A stretch of DNA of 64,000 nt from Turritopsis dohrnii (Eukaryota > Cnidaria > Hydrozoa > Anthoathecata > Oceaniidae): contig BQMF02000233.1 of assembly GCA_027922465.2 (NCBI GenBank), positions 1 through 64,000 of the forward strand, in the 5' to 3' direction. The notes under the pieces are model-generated. The model was not told where the DNA came from. It did no database searches and was given only the letters and a program-made list of their open reading frames with translations. Both the position numbers and the translations under genes were made by a program. Shown here in pieces: positions 1 through 18,334 of this stretch (position 1 is its first letter; each line of letters opens with the position of its first letter).

Positions 1-1515
1 TGAAGTATGTTAAAATCTTCATAAGATTATAAGAAGGTGAAAGAACATTACTTTCACCAGTATGATCAATTGTGATTAATAGTCTCAAATTGAAATGAAC
101 TCACATGGAAGTACTGGTCTCTGTGTCCCGGTAACTGGTGAACCAGTCAGTATTCGTCCTGAAAATTAGAATTGAGTAAAGAAATGATTATGAAGCACTT
201 CTTCTAAAGATCTTTATGTGTGATTTATAAGGTGTGATGTTTTCTACTAAAAAATAAACGTTTACCTTGAACTGTCTTCATTAGTAAAACCACGTTGAAA
301 ATAATGTAAGTGTTCATCCTGACAATTCTTTCTTTATGTTTAAACATTTTTTGTTATGATAAACATATGGTGAACTTCATCTTTTATATATGAAACAGCA
401 GGAAGGTTCTAACCACAAAGGAAAACAAAATGACTTTCTTCATTCATCCATTTTGATGTTTCCAAAAGTTTCAAGATAGCCATGATGATACCAAGTTCAT
501 ATTGACAGTCTGTTATTCCTTGAATTTTTGGACAAGTATTTCTCATGAAGAAGTTCTTTTGCTTATTTAGGATGATTCTTTACGGTTTTTTAAGGATTCT
601 CATATCTTCAATTGGTTTAGTCTTAATCCATTCAAATAGCTATTTATGCAATTTCCTGTGAAAGTGTAAAGATAGGGGAGGTCTTTCGTGGAAGGAAATT
701 TACTAAACTTTTAATTTTCGAGAAAATGTGCTTTCCTCTTGCAATCACTGTCTGTGTGTTTTCCTTGATGTTTTTCTTTTTCTTTCCTGATGATGCAATT
801 GATGAAATGACCTTGTTAATAATATGACCTTTTTAGGGAGCTAATGATGTAAATGCTGAATTCAAAGTTTAACTAAAATATTGCACATAATCGTGTACAT
901 ATAAGAAATATAGAAAAATGTAGTGATTGTTTTTTTCCAGTAACATTGTTGACAAAAATATTGAAAGAATTTTCCAAAAATATTCACAATAGTAAATATT
1001 GCTATTGTAATGTCAGACTGTATTATGTTGTGGATAGTTTTTTGGTAAAGAGTTTGATCAAATGAGATCAAATGATTGATAAGCTAGCAAGGCCTTCTTG
1101 GCTGTCTAATCAACTCCCTCAGTTTATGCCTGAGTACGTATTAATGTTGCAGCTTCACAATCTTTAAAGTTTACAGTTCAGACGTGACTTTCCAAGGAAA
1201 TTTTATGCTGATTAGATTCTGTCGTGATTAACCTGGCACCAAAACACTGATTAATTCCGCTCGGTTTTCTGTAAATTAGTAATTTAAAGTAATTCATTGA
1301 AAATAAACTTTCCAAAGTGATTAGTGGTTTGGTAAATTTAGAACAAACGTGTTGTACATCTTCTTGCCAATCATGGTCATTAACTATAATCCTGACAATT
1401 TCCTTTTGAATTAAGGTTGAGTTCTCCTTTCATCTAACCTAACCTTTTTTGCATAGTTTTTTTTTATCTACCTAAACACGCAGCCGTTAGTGAACTAGCT
1501 TTTGTGTTCATTTAG
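1..1515. other. Non-coding stretch, probably POLR1A intron
   Basis: I find no exon here. The exon at 1516 starts with two bases of a split codon, so this stretch is most likely part of the POLR1A intron just upstream. The short open frames in it have no recognisable protein character, and no repeat end or transposon motif stands out. Confidence 0.5.
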
Positions 1516-8325
<6,810 letters not shown>

Positions 8326-9356
8326 TAAAAAATGTTTTTTTTATATAAATAATAGTAAATTTTATTTCCTTTCGATAATGGCGGAGACTTCACTGTGACA
8401 ACATATTCATAACTTGATGGCGTGTTTTCCGAAACTTTGAACTAAAAGAAAAAATGAAGAACGCCCTGCTGTGGTATGTTCAGTTTTGCTAATAGATGTG
8501 GATAGAGAGATTTTATTTCTTATAAATGTCAACAATACTTGAAGGTTAAGATGTTTGAATATACTCGATATCCATTTCTCTCTTCGAAGTTATTCCATGT
8601 TATTACGTCACAAATTTAACTGGCGGATTCAAATACTCCTTCGTCTGGTCATGAGATTGTAATTAGTTTCTAGCGTCTTACAGTTTTTGAAGTCGCCTCA
8701 ACTGCTGCCACAAGGCATTGAGAAAAATATTGCTTGGATGAAATTTATTGTTTTTATTGGTCTTGCTGAGACAGAAAAAAAGAAGAGAAATGTGATAGTA
8801 AGATTAGCTCAGGAATGTTCTTGTCTTGCTGGTAAAAGTGGTTACATAAGTTACAATCAAACCCTACAATGTCACTTACTTGAATGATCAGATTACTTTC
8901 TGAACTTGGTAGATTGAAAATACGTTTCTCTTCCCTCTGACGTATCGAAAAACTATTTCTTCATCAAACTACTTTAAAGTCAGAAATTTTCGCGAATCGC
9001 TCCATTCGCGGAATTTTTTGTATTTCGCGGGAATTAATTTTCGCGAATTGGTGAAAAATATTTTTTTCGAAGTAATTTATTTTTGCGCTTTGAGGACAGA
9101 ATTCTTATTCAAGTCAAAACTAGAAGCCATTAGGCTTGAACAATTTCCGCATCAGCCCTTGAGAAAATTGCTTTAGGCTAATTTCTAAGACATTTGAATG
9201 ACTTGTACACTGACTAATAATTTGATGCAGTCTGAAATTCATCAAATTACTCCCTTCTTTACTTTATTTAACTTAATCTTGACAGCCTTGCAATTCACTA
9301 TGATGTTTCGGGGCCAGAAAAACAGTTCACCAACATCTTACGCATGATGTTTATTC
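8326..9356. other. Intergenic region after POLR1A
   Basis: No convincing gene is seen. TATAAATAATAG just after the POLR1A stop may contain a weak polyadenylation signal. At 8989-9058 there is a cluster of TTCGCGAA-type palindromes related to repeats at 12.6 and 14.4 kb. Confidence 0.5.
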
Positions 9357-10005
9357 ATGAAAATTGAAGATTTTTCGAAATTTGGTCCAAATTTGGCCCA
9401 AATTGTCCAATTTTAGTCAATTCTGACAAAATGACTGTCAAATTTGAAATCAGCACCTTTCAAATGTAATCCATGCAAAATTTCATGAAATTTGAAGAAC
9501 TTTCGAAATTTGGTCCAAATTTGGCCCAAATTGTCCAATTTTAGTCAATTCAGACAAAATGATTGCCAGAATTGAAATCAGCACCTTTCAAATGTAATCC
9601 ATGCAAAATTTCATGAAATTTGAAGAACTTTCGAAATTTGGTCCAAATTTGGCCCAAATTGTCCAATTTTAGTCAATTCAGACAAAATGATTGCCAGAAT
9701 TGAAATCAGCACCTTTCAAATGTAATCCATGCAAAATTTCATGAAATTTGAAGAACTTTCGAAATTTGTCCAAATTTGGCCCAAATTGTCCAATTTTAGT
9801 CAATTCAGACAAAATGATTGCCAGAATTGAAATCAGCACCTTTCAAATGTAATCCATGCAAAATTTCATGAAATTTGAAGAACTTTCGAAGTTTGGTCCA
9901 AATTTGGCCCAAATTGTCCAATTTTAGTCAAGTCTGACAAAATGACCGTCAACTTCTAAATCAGCACCTTGTCTAAATTGCCCAATTTTAGTCAAACCTG
10001 TCCTA
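9357..10005 (+). repeat. 128-bp tandem repeat array 1 (about five units)
   Basis: The start TTTCGAAATTTGG recurs at 9373, 9501, 9629 and 9757, and as TTTCGAAGTTTGG at 9884. The period is therefore 128, 128, 128 and 127 bp. Units carry GGTCCAAATTTGGCCCAAAT and AAATCAGCACCTTTCAA. The inner units are almost identical and the outer ones diverge. The same family recurs at 19.6-20.1 kb and 48.6-49.1 kb in the same orientation. Confidence 0.9.
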
Positions 10006-10030
10006 AGTTCCTAGCATAGGTCAGTCATTA

Positions 10031-11097
10031 AGGACTTTAAGATTTCACAACCGGAACGGGAACGGGAACGCCGTTCCGTAGTTAGATTCTCGTTCCGGTT
10101 ATGTGTAATAACGGGGATTAAGAAAGTGCGCGACTTCATAATGGCGCATTAAATTGTAAACAAACTCAGAAGCGTGAAAGACTGAAAGAGTAACAATGGA
10201 GAAAAAAGAGTTTTTACACCTTGCTCATTATGATAAAATTATTGATGATCAGGAATTTTTATTACTTCTGGATTTAGAAAAATCCTCTAATCTGTATCTA
10301 CCATATTGTAGGTATAAGAAGTTCCGCTTGAATAATCTAGCTGAAGATGAGTGTCTGGCTGAATTTCGCTTTGAAGAAGATGATGTTCTAATTTTCAGAA
10401 CAACCCTAAAAATCCTTGAGAAAATAATTTGTTGCAATGGCATGAACGTGTGTGGCCTCGAGGCACTATGTGTTTTTTTTTGAAAAGGTAAACCTCTACA
10501 GATACTCAGATATGGTACCTAGGTTTGCTAGGCCTGTACCTGAACTTTGTATAATAAACAATCTCAACCTAATTTATGACCGATGGAGACATTTATTGAG
10601 TGATATGAATCAGCTCTAGGTATCACCTAATAATCACCAAATCTTTGCAGACATAGTGCACAAAAGTGATGCCCCATTGAACAACTGTTGAGGTTTCATA
10701 GATAGAATCGTAAGACCTATATGTAGATCAAACGAAAATCAGAGGATTGTTTATAATGGGCACAAAAGTGTGCATTCAATCAGGGATATGTTAAAGCGTA
10801 TCCCTGATTCAAATAAATTTTCTATCAGTAGTAGCTCCTAATGGTCTAATTGCAAACTTATTTGGACCTGTAGAGGGTAAGCGCCACGACAGTGGAATGC
10901 TCGGCGGTTTTTGCTCAGCAGTTTCAGCCATCTTTCTTCCTTGTGCGTTCACGTTTTCTCAGAACTTCAAAATGTGTGATTTCACGTTCGGAGCAAACAG
11001 AGCGAACTTCAAAATTTCATGGGAATCACCTCGCGCATGCGCAGTCAAACGATATTATGAAGTTCCCGTTCCCGTTTTCGAAATCTTAAAGTCCCTA
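10031..11097 (+). mobile_element. PIF/Harbinger DNA transposon, dead copy
   Basis: The left end reads AGGACTTTAAGATTTC and continues with repeated GGAACGGGAAC. The right end is the inverted match, GAAATCTTAAAGTCCCTA. TTA is duplicated at 10028-10030 and 11098-11100, the usual 3-bp target of Harbinger elements. Inside is a broken Harbinger transposase gene (10196-10915). Confidence 0.85.
10196..10915 (+). pseudogene. Harbinger transposase (DDE_Tnp_4 type), broken
   Basis: The first 95 codons are open and end in GLEALCVFF, the Harbinger block that precedes the nuclease. The reading then changes frame and continues as RYSDMVPRFARPVPEL, a GFIDRIVRP segment (first catalytic Asp), ENQRIVYNGHK, and VAPNGLIANLFGPVEGKRHD (second catalytic Asp). 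Frame shifts and in-frame stops separate these blocks, and the part carrying the last catalytic acidic residue is missing. It cannot make an active enzyme. Confidence 0.8.
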
Positions 11098-11100
11098 TTA

Positions 11101-11539
11101 ACTATTCTGAATAAACAAACAATCCGAAATCCGAACGGACTTTCCGAAAACGACGAAAAACTGTGACAGAGATAGATAGAATGTGTAAACCAAACAATTT
11201 CCTACGCTATAAGCGCGGAAATTGAAAAAGTCAAAAATGTTTGTAAAATTTTTTTGTAAATGAGGACAGCTTTTTCATCTCGCTTTCTTGTTTCCTTCTG
11301 GTGTTTTGCATTAATTTCCTTACTTTCGAAAAACGAACGATAGCATTATGTGGAAGTGTTGGAGTGAGTTAGGAACTTCCACTGAAAAAAGACTTTTTAT
11401 AACTAGCATGTAGCTTTAACTAGAAAGGCCCCCGCGCTCATGCTATCCAATTTGTACACACAGGAAGCTATACATTAAAAAAGAAAACTTTCCGCCCAAA
11501 CATTTTGTAATTTAAGAATTTTTGTAAAAACGAACGACG
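11101..11539. other. Non-coding, contains a dispersed repeat
   Basis: No gene is seen. The stretch at 11401-11490 (ACTAGCATGTAGCTTTAACT, then GCCCCCGCGCTCA and AATTTGTACACACAG) recurs at about 12808-12895 with a few differences. It is therefore a repeat bracketing part of the Gypsy relic. Confidence 0.5.
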
Positions 11540-12595
11540 ATGGTGGCATTTGTAACTGTCCCCTGGAGGACAATTGTTCCTGATCGCCCGAAGCAACTTC
11601 CGTTTCTCTGCAACCCTGCTAACAATGACAAAATGCGGGACTGGCTCCTTCAAAGATATGCCAGCTCCATCTTCAATACCTTTCCACAACAACAACTTTC
11701 ACGGACGGATGGCCGTTCGTTAGAGATATTTATTTATTATTTATTAAAAACATATTTACACAGGTTGACTTCGTCAGAAAAATAAAATTCTGCTACAAAT
11801 GAAGGACCTGCAACATAAGATAAAAGCTATATAATACATACTGGCTGGCAAGAATAAATCAGAAAAGAATTGAGTCTGATAAAGAGATTGGAAGCGCAAT
11901 TGAAAAGGCAAGTTGCAAATTAGACATAAGCAATTGAACTCAATCAAAACTTATAATTTGAGATAAACCTTTTAAAGTTAAAAGAAATTTTTTTCCTACA
12001 GTCCTTGTTAAAAATTAATGACCCTCGTGTGAATAGTGATAAAGAAAATGTAGTTTGGGGATGACATACTGAAGAAGAACAAAGAAAAAGCAAAGATATG
12101 ACGAAGAATCATGGAAGATGACATGACTATTTATTCTGATCTTAGACTCAAGATTGTATATACGTTTAACGGGACAGACTTTGTTTTAAAATTTTATCTC
12201 TTGCTTTAAGTTCAGCTTTTCAACATTTTTTTAGAAATGTAGACATATCATCAAAGGCACACCGCCATACCTGTACTGATACACTGGCAGCAAAAGATAA
12301 ATTCAGATCTACATCGCGACGAAGCACTGGGAGTCATTGAACGGGTGCCCGTTGGTGAAGCAGTGACTTGGTGTCACCGCACGGTTATCACAACGAAGCA
12401 TATTGGATCCCGACGCAGTACAGTCGACCTCTCTCCCCTTAACACACACAAACATTGCAGGAGAGAAATGCACAATGCCGAGTCTCCATTCCACGTCCCT
12501 CGTCGGATCCCATTTGATACCTGGAAGACCATAACAGACGCCTGGAATGGCTATCAGAGCCTTCCCCTCTATGGGTGTGATCAAGAGGCAAGAAG
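11540..12595 (+). pseudogene. Gypsy-type retrotransposon pol, reverse transcriptase N-terminal part, interrupted
   Basis: At 11540-11720 the frame encodes DWLLQRYASSIFNTFPQQ. At about 12330-12590 it continues with VGEAVTWCHR, STVDLSPLNTHKH and TWKTITDAWNGYQS. These are typical of the region before and at the start of Gypsy reverse transcriptase. An insertion of about 540 bp (11727-12262) splits the two parts. Its left edge matches a dispersed repeat also found at 60216-60270. After 12595 the frame is lost. The RNase H part of the same kind of element lies at 14690-15068. Confidence 0.65.
11727..12262. repeat. Insertion within the Gypsy relic
   Basis: The left edge (TTTATTATTTATTAAAAACA, then ATTTACACAGGTTGACTTCG) is repeated at 60216-60270 as an ATT-rich run followed by ATTTATATAGATTGACTTCT. 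This looks like the shared tail of a retroposon family. The rest of the insert has no recognisable coding content. Confidence 0.45.
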
Positions 12596-12599
12596 CCCT

Positions 12600-14689
12600 G
12601 GGAACGAGGTTGCGAAACACGTGAAATCGTTGGATCGCGAAAATTAATCCACGCGAAATTTTTCAAAATACCCGCTCGCGAAAATAAATCCAGTTGGGTT
12701 TTTTCCGGGTTTTTTTTGTTCATTGGGGATTAAGAAATGACAAAATGGCGTATAACACAAAATCAATATTTTCTCTTAAAAAAGTGTTACATTACTAATT
12801 TAAACTAAAACTAGCATGTAGCTTTAGCTAAAAATGCCCCCGCCCTCAAGCATTCCAATTTGTACACACAGCAAGCTATACCTTGCAAGCTATACAACGG
12901 AAACAAAAACAAAGAAAACTTTGTTACTTTTTGTTATCTCTTGGTCCTATGTCACACTGATGCTAATTTATACCTTTCAAAAAGTGTAATTAAGGCTTAA
13001 CAAATAATATCAGAAAGTATTGGCTACAAACAAAAGAAATGTGTGAACTGAAACCATGGTTACGTATTTTATAATCAAAATAATAAGATAAACATTTGTT
13101 AAAGAAATTCTGTAAGAGCCTAAAGAAAGAAAAAAAACTTTTTCAAAAAAAAAATTAAAGCGAAAAATCCATTAGAAATCTGCGTTTCAAACTTTGATTT
13201 GAAACAAGAAATAGCCAAAGTTTACATAAAAAACAAGAAAAAAATATAAGAAGGTTTTATTGATCATGATCACACCAGGTTTGGAGGACAAAGAAGGAAA
13301 ACACGAAGAACGACAATTTGTAGGCTTTCTCGCATACACAGAAATCCAATTAAAATCTTTTTAGGGCAAGATCTGCCAAAAATCAGTGCATTGAATAAAA
13401 TTTATCGAACGAAAGATTATTTGGAGCTAGAACATTTACAAAAATAAAATGTTGTTGGCAAAATGTCAGATTTCAAGCTGTGCTTCAAAATCCTAGTCGT
13501 TCACTTCACTAAAACAACACAAAAGTAATATGAAAAATGTCTAAGCAATTTTAGCATACGAACTTCCTAAATAACATAGTATAATATAATAATAAATTAG
13601 GAAAGAGATACGAAAAAACATTCCACATACAGTACCATCCTTTGAAACGGGAAAAAAAGCAAAGTCAGCTAATTATTTGTATTCCACCGTGTAATGTCAA
13701 CACGAAAGTTGGAAGATGATGATGATGATGATGATGATGATGAAGAACAAAATCGGAACTGACATTCGCCTATCTCGTGAAACTACTATGCCTCCTCGCT
13801 CGCTTACGCTCGCTGCGGGGGCAATAATTATATTTTCTTCATGTTTTATCTTTTGCGAAAGCACTGTTTTGGATCCTTCTACTTTAAGGGTAGAAACTTT
13901 CGCGGGGAGAAACTTTCACGTTTTTGGCCCTTTTTCGCGAAAGTTTATGCCTTTGGAAATTTCAAAACAGCAAAACGTGAAAGTTTTTTCACGCGAAATC
14001 ATAGATAATTTCAAAAACGCGAAAAAAGCAAACTTCAGCAAACTTGAGTGGTGCATTGGCGAAGATGGAGAAACCGATTCGGAGTGGGAAGTTGAAGAAA
14101 ATTAGTTATAGTTTTTTACTTTTTCTTTAAACAAAGAAAGAAAAATCATAACAATTTTAAAAAATCGTTAGCTTTTTGCTCATTCGCAAAAGTTGTTTCA
14201 CGCGAAAATAAACTTTCTCTACGATTCACGAAAGTTTTTTCCGCGAAATTTGTTCCAAAATCTGCCAAACTCGAAAGTTTATTCCATAAATTTCGTGGGT
14301 TTTTTGACACGCGAAAGTTTCTGCCCGCGAAAGTTTCTGCTCTTAAAGTAGAAACATTTTTCTAATGCCCATGGATTTCGGCTCTATTTTTTTCTTCGTT
14401 TCTTCGATTTTTTTTTCAGTTGTAATTTTTATGACCGCGAAAATAAATTCACGCGAAATTTTTCGAAACAACCATTCGCGAAAATTAATCCACGCGAAAT
14501 TTTTCAAAGTGCCTATTCGCGAAAATCAATCCAAAATATTTCGCAATTTTTTTACCTCGCGAAAATTAATCTCGCAAAAATTAATCCGAATAAAGTATTT
14601 GGAGCGTCCAATTTGCTTGCGAACGGATTAGTCGAAACAAGGCATTGCATACTTTCTCTTGCAAAACCACTGTTCCTGTCTTAGCAAAG
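12600..14689. repeat. Cluster of CGCGAA-rich repeats inside the Gypsy relic
   Basis: Blocks of CGCGAAAATTAATCC and CACGCGAAATTTTTC occur at 12630-12685 and, in the same direction, at 14440-14615. A related inverted block lies at 8989-9058. A (GAT)n microsatellite runs at about 13714-13743. The rest (12700-13700) is AT-rich with no recognisable gene. Confidence 0.5.
13877..14354. mobile_element. Non-autonomous DNA transposon (MITE) with long inverted ends
   Basis: The left end begins TTCTACTTTAAGGGTAGAAA and continues CTTTCGCGGGGAGAAACTTTC. The right end is its near-exact complement, reading TTCTACTTTAAGAGCAGAAA on the other strand. The inside repeats CGCGAAAGTTT many times. No transposase frame is present. 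The superfamily is not clear from the ends. Confidence 0.75.
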
Positions 14690-15068
14690 TACCTGACTGC
14701 TGCCCAAATGGTTGGTGGATAACCCTGGCTGGATCCAGATTTCTGTCATCCGTGGAGCAACACTACCCAACCATCGAAGGCGAGGCCCTCGCGATAACCT
14801 GGGACCTTGAGCAGACAAAGTGATTCAGCCTGGGATGTCGAGACCTCATTGTTGCGACGGATCATAAGCAGCTCACTAAAGTCTTCGGGGACAGAACATT
14901 GGACGAGATATCCAATACGAGACTATTCCGGCTGAAACAGAGAACAATTCCCTCGTGTTTCAATATTATCCACCTACCTTGGAAGTCCAACCTTGCTTCC
15001 GACGCTGTTGCACGCCACCCTTCTCAAAATGAGAGCCTGTCCCTGCCTCCTGACAACTCGGAATTGTA
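14690..15068 (+). pseudogene. Gypsy-type RNase H domain remnant
   Basis: The frame reads WITLAGSRFLSSVEQHYPTI, GEALAITWDLEQTK, then after a stop IVATDHKQLTKVFGDRTL and DEISNTRLFRLKQRTI, then SNLASDAVARHPSQN. The blocks YPTIEGEALA, TDHK.L and D.LSR-like are those of Ty3/Gypsy RNase H. In-frame stops show that it is dead. Together with 11540-12595 it marks one old Gypsy copy opened up by later insertions. Confidence 0.75.
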
Positions 15069-16650
15069 GTTGCTACTTAAAGTTTTGCCGCTATTTCTGT
15101 CCAAGATTGTGGTTATGTTAATTATAATGCATGAGAATCGGGATGTTTACTCATTCTCGAATATGTGTACAGTAAATCAGAATTTGTGTATTTGTAATTA
15201 TCAATATTAAGTGTCCTGTTGAAAATCGTAATTGCTTTAAAGTAAAGATTGAGAGTGATTTAAAGTGTGTTGTAAACTGGAGGCATGAGTAGGAAGGCTT
15301 TGTTGGATATAACTGAACAAGAAGAATTGGCCGAATGCGTTCGGAAATTATTTTATTCATATGACAAAACTTCCAAGCATTATAAGTATAGAACCATTGC
15401 CGAAAATGCGCAGGCAAATTTGACAAAGAGCTTGGAAATAAATACCGTATTCCATCCTCAGCCTTAATAATTTAATAATCTAATTGAAGGAATATTGAAG
15501 TTTTTATGTTAAATCTTAGTTTTCTTTGGCGCTGACCGTTAGGCCTAAGGGCCTCTTGTTTATTTTTAACTGGTCTTTTAGGGTTTTCTTTTAGGGTCTT
15601 CTTTAGGGTTTTCTTTGAGGGTTTTCTTTGAGGTTTTCCAAACGTATTTTTGCGATTTTCTCTTCCTCTTCTTCTTTTTTCCATTTCCAACAAAAAAATA
15701 CATCATGGGAAAAGGAATTTTTTTTCAAATAAACTGACCAACAGCCTAACCGAAAGTTTTTCACCTTGAATCGAGGTATTTGTTTTAATACAAATTTTGT
15801 TCCATTTTAAAAGATTTTTCGATTGATATATAATAATATGACTTTTGAGAAGATAAAATTTTTACTGACTGTGAATTATGACGTCACATGACTTTGAGGA
15901 CATAATTAAAAAGGTGCACCCTGAAAATCGAAGCTGGTACAATCATGGCCTACTAAAAATACAGCCGTATATGTCACCTTTTCTCAAAAAATATAAGAGG
16001 CCAGTTTTTTTTGTCAGGTTTTTCGAATAAAGATTTTGACTATTAACAACACTATAAATAACTGCTTTGTTAGAAATAACTCTTTTATTAACGAATCCCT
16101 GGACATGAAAAACAAAGAGTTGTTCTCAATATAAACAGGTGGAATAAAAATAAACAATAGAAAATAAAAGCCTTGGGAAGTTAGAAAAGAAACAAACTGA
16201 AATAGGTGTTTGATGAGAAGATCGAGTGAAGAAGGCAGTTGGAAAAACAGAAGGTAAGATTTTTTTAAAAAACAAAAATATGAAAATCAATTAATTTTCT
16301 TTCACTGAACTTTTTAAATAATTTCTTATACTTTTTCCTTTCAATTTTAGAAACGGTGAACAAGTGAAGCAGATTGTAAAATTCTGTTTCCCTACAGCTA
16401 TAGAATTAAACTAATTATGGATACAATGTGTAAACTGCAAGGATTTGAAGTCAACAAAACATTCTGCCTCATGTGAACTTCATGTAAATGAAAAATACAT
16501 AGCTCGAGCGAAAAATGTAATCTCAAATGGTCTTTGATACGGATCCGTACAAAACATGGAAAGGATTTATCACAGCAACTCAACAAACTTCTCGAATAAG
16601 TGATGACCGATCATTTATGATACAAGATGAAGTTGATAGTTTCCAAAAGT
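15069..16650. other. Non-coding region with a degenerate G/T-rich minisatellite
   Basis: No recognisable gene. At about 15575-15640 the sequence TTTAGGGTTTTCTTT and variants (TTTAGGGTCTTC, TTTGAGGGTTTTC) repeats four to five times. It contains TTTAGGG but is irregular. An open frame at 15285-15467 (MSRKALLDITEQEELAECVR) has no match I recognise. Confidence 0.4.
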
Positions 16651-16671
16651 CAGATGCAGTTAAATCTCTCG

Positions 16672-16707
<36 letters not shown>
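16672..16707 (+). repeat. (AAT)n microsatellite
   Basis: About twelve AAT units in a row. A run of about 27 A residues follows at 16804-16829, so the intervening stretch may be the tail of a retroposed sequence. Confidence 0.85.
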
Positions 16708-16708
<1 letters not shown>

Positions 16709-16797
16709 TATATTTCACAGTATCTCCAAAATTTTACAATTGGCTCTTCACCTGGAAATTGAGAAAATTATGTATATGCAGCGTCTAAAAAATATTG

Positions 16798-16829
<32 letters not shown>

Positions 16830-17219
16830 TACTGGCAGAAATTAGAGAGACAGTCGTAGTATAGGACGTGGCTAGGTGTGGATAAGGTGAAGGTAGAGTA
16901 GAAGGCCCAGATAGTCGTAAACCAAAAAGCATGTCGACTGAAGTTAATAAAACTAGGAAATGGGACATGACTTAACCTAAGGACTAACGTAATGTAAACC
17001 GATGTGTAGGACCAAGTTGAGGTTAGAATCGAATACTAGAAAAAACAAAAACTGTTATAATATATATAAACTTAGATATTAATTCCTCCATGGCAGTAAA
17101 GATAGAACTTAGACCAAACTCAAAAAGTAATCTAAAACCTAAAATAGGACTAGATGAAGGTAAGGAGATATGATAAAGGAATATTGGTAGCATTGGTCTT
17201 GTTGGAAGTGCGGAATAGT

Positions 17220-17672
17220 AGTATTACTAATAACACTACTCGATAGGTTTGCATTACATAATTTAAACATTACATCGATAATTTAAACAAGTGAGCGACG
17301 CCTGATGGATTTCAGTTCAAAAGATTGGACGACCATGTTTTATTTTTCAATCTTGTGTTTGATGAAGAGACTGAGTTTCCGAAGAACTTGCAATCTATAA
17401 AAAATGATTTTGATTTGCACGTTTAACTACAATGGAATTAAGACCATTCCCACAACGGTTTGTTCAAGGACGACAATCGCGATTGGTTTCTGCCAGTATG
17501 CTTGAAAACTTTTCTTCATACTTTGGAAATTTTACAATTGAAAATCATAATAAACTACTTAAAGAAATAACATGGAACAATTTTACGAAACCAAAGGACG
17601 ACTTTCTTATTCGGCAGCAATAACTACTAGTGGTATTACTAATAACACTACTCGATAGGTTTGCATTACAAT
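17220..17672 (+). repeat. Direct repeats of about 40 bp, 413 bp apart
   Basis: GTATTACTAATAACACTACT followed by CGATAGGTTTGCATTACA occurs at about 17219-17258 and 17633-17671. The second copy runs straight into P-like transposase coding sequence (ALQSMLNEIQ), so the repeat includes a little coding sequence. A segmental duplication or an unequal exchange inside the transposon relic would explain it. Confidence 0.7.
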
Positions 17673-18165
17673 CAATGTTGAATGAAATTCAACACAGAGG
17701 AGTGGATTCGGTGTAAGCGTTAAAATCCTCTGTGAACATGGAAAGATGTCAAAGGATTGTGTTTTGATGGGAGACGAAAAGCAATACAGTACTGTTCAGG
17801 AGAATACGTTGGTGCATATGAGGATGGTAATTTGTACAAAGGATTCGTTGCATTCATGACTGTAGGACTAAAAGACTCGATTTGCTACATCGTACAAGCA
17901 AGTAAATTTTAATTCGCTAATAAAATGGCTAGTTGATGCAGAGTTTTGCGTACGAGGTGTAGTTACAGATAACTATTATTCGAACATTAATGCATTCGCA
18001 AAACTTGTAGCAATGTTTAATTTTGATTCTTAACTTGACATTCATCAACCTTATAATTCTAGCAAAAAAACATATTTGTTGTTTGATATTGTCCCACATT
18101 ATAAAGAACATCAGAAATAATCATCTAAAACAGAAAGACGTTTGTATTTCTTGATATTTTTACAA
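17298..18165 (+). pseudogene. P-element/THAP-type transposase remnant
   Basis: Three frames together carry conserved blocks of the animal P-element-like transposase: DGFQFKRLDDHVLFFNLVFD, FVQGRQSRLVSASMLENF, QSMLNEIQHRGVDS, EYVGAYEDGNLYKGFVAFMT, FCVRGVVTDNYYSNINAFAK and SSKKTYLLFDIVPH. The D in VVTDN corresponds to a conserved acidic residue of the family. Frame changes and stops occur throughout, so the copy is dead. No clear element ends are visible. Confidence 0.7.
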
Positions 18166-18334
18166 TGTTAGTTTAAATATCGCTATTAATTGCCCAGTAT
18201 GTTACATTTGATGGAAAGATCTCTATGACATTTATGATTTTAGATAACTTGTTTGGGCCATTGAGGAAGGCTCTTATTTTAACATGCCAGCAAAGATATA
18301 TTTTTTTAATAAACAAAAACAAGTGAAAGAATCT

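Noticed and set aside
862..1071. Minus-strand open frame of 69 codons
   Set aside because: Low-complexity AT-rich composition, no domain, no splice context, and it lies in a likely intron.
15575..15640. Telomere-like TTTAGGG repeats
   Set aside because: Irregular spacing and many changes. More likely a local minisatellite than an interstitial telomere.
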